Positions 62,869-64,000 of a DNA stretch of 64,000 nt are shown here, in pieces (position 1 is the first letter of the stretch; every line of letters starts with the position of its first letter). Origin of the DNA: Mesodorylaimus sp. YZB2_4 (Eukaryota > Nematoda > Enoplea > Dorylaimida > Dorylaimidae); the NCBI GenBank assembly GCA_030248295.1, contig JASANH010000123.1, forward strand, positions 186,001 to 250,000, read 5' to 3'. A program made the translations under genes and the position numbers. The notes under the pieces are model-generated. The model was not told where the DNA came from. It ran no database searches and worked only from the letters and a program-made list of their open reading frames with translations.

Positions 62869-64000
62869 CCTAAAAATGAATCCGGAATTTTTCTTTTACC
62901 CAACTATTCGCTCGCTGGAATGTGCGAGCCAGCATCTCAGCTCATTCAGGGTTTATACAAGGAATGGAGAATAATTCGCTGACATCCCAGACAAAACTTC
63001 GATTTTCTTCCCACAGACTGCAAAACTACTTTCAATTGATTTACTGACTTCCAGCATGATTACAAAAGGCCGGTAATTCGAAATCTGATATCTTAAAATG
63101 CATCTTTCTACTTTTCTTCGACATTGCTACAAAACTTTCTTTTTCCTTGATTTTTTCAGGTTATTCACACACTTTTTGGATTCTCTGATTTTTCCCAGCT
63201 TCAAAACCTTGTATCAATCCTGCCAGTAAACCAGGAAGGCAGCATCAGCTTTCTCAGGCATCCGACTGGTACCAAGACAAAACCAAGACCTATCGAGGTC
63301 GAGGGCCTGACCTGCCTCCAGCATCCGAAACTGGATGGGGGGGGGGGGGGGGGGGGGGTCGCCTGGGGGGACATCAAGACTTGAAAAACTGTCAATTGTG
63401 TAATGTAAAAAACTTTTGAAAAAAGGGTATGGCCTCCCTCTGAACGAGCCAAAAGTTAGTGGCCCCCTAGGCGTCACATTCTCGAATCGAAGACAGAAAT
63501 ATGAACGAATAGAGAACAGATAATTTCGAAACACAAAACACGTTGGTGGCGAAAGATTTGAATTTGCCGCGCGCATTGATGCCCAGGTGCAATAACTTTA
63601 TGGGAAGTTTGGCTGAAGGCTCATTTATACTGGCCACCAAGTTCTCTGTGACAGAGCGGCGCACTGCTCGGAATGGTCCCAGATTTTCAAGTTCGATGAT
63701 TACTGTTCTCTGTCCCGACTTCACTGGACCCTGAAAACTCGGAGACCAGTATACTAAATGCACCAAAATTGGGAAAATGAACATAAAAGCGACCAGGCCT
63801 AGGCGCCCGTAATGAGTCCCCGATCGGTGTCCCTGCGCGATCTGTCGCTGCGGTTTTGCACAAAAAGTCAAAGTTTGTGCAAAAAAAAGGACCCGCTTCT
63901 ATCGATTCTAAAAATCGACGATCGTCTCTAAAATTTTAAATAGAGAGTGAACCGATGCAGTTTTTATCGCTGAATCTGAAAATAAAGTCAAAGTTTCAGT
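62869..64000. other. Right-edge region upstream of the WD40-like gene
   Basis: Should contain the 5' part of the WD40-like gene. One acceptor-bounded open stretch (63732-63550, minus) is a candidate exon. A 22-G run at 63337-63358 is the longest mononucleotide run in the window. No other feature is supported. Confidence 0.35.

Overview
Eukaryotic nuclear DNA from an invertebrate, probably an ecdysozoan. Genes are densely packed and split by very short GT-AG introns, mostly about 45 to 60 nt, with acceptors of the TTTCAG, TTGCAG or TTTTAG type. This is the style of nematodes, although another small-genome ecdysozoan such as a tardigrade cannot be excluded. The largest gene resembles the arthropod apical receptor Uninflatable. 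Species is not determined. I built gene models by hand from splice signals; for most complete multi-exon models the summed exon length is an exact number of codons.

Left part (1-15.2 kb), compact housekeeping genes: the 5' end of an intersectin-like endocytic scaffold (minus strand), a tiny 84-residue coiled-coil protein just upstream of it, a BAZ1/WSTF-type chromatin remodeller subunit, a class IV (SIRT6/7-like) sirtuin, two tandem ribokinases with identical exon sizes, and an ARMC10-like mitochondrial or ER armadillo protein on the minus strand. A 1.35-kb divergent intergenic region holds a duplicated module of about 155 bp.

Middle part (15.6-35 kb): one very large type I membrane receptor occupies 15.66-30.35 kb. 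In order it has a C-type lectin domain, LDLa, three CUB, sushi and EGF repeats, Ig, a clear Eph-receptor-type ligand-binding domain, a Ly6-type three-finger domain, HYR, GCC2/GCC3, many EGF, a laminin-G/pentraxin-like domain, HYR, more GCC2/GCC3, one transmembrane helix and a cytoplasmic tail with a PPxY motif. Next comes a TBC1D25/OATL1 Rab-GAP with its LC3-interacting motif.

Right part (35-64 kb), AT-richer, gene-poor and repeat-rich: a small TIL-like secreted protein, an unrecognised four-helix membrane protein, and a scattered family of WD40-like genes and broken exons. A 3.9-kb segment carrying a VWA-like, GPI-anchor-like surface protein is present twice in direct orientation, 10,086 bp apart and almost identical. 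Between the copies lie two different non-LTR retrotransposon fragments in opposite orientation, meeting at a near-perfect palindrome. Inverted-repeat elements, including one with terminal repeats of about 340 bp, and a dispersed 0.43-kb repeat fill much of the rest. Runs of 10-22 G or C recur through the whole window, often in introns.
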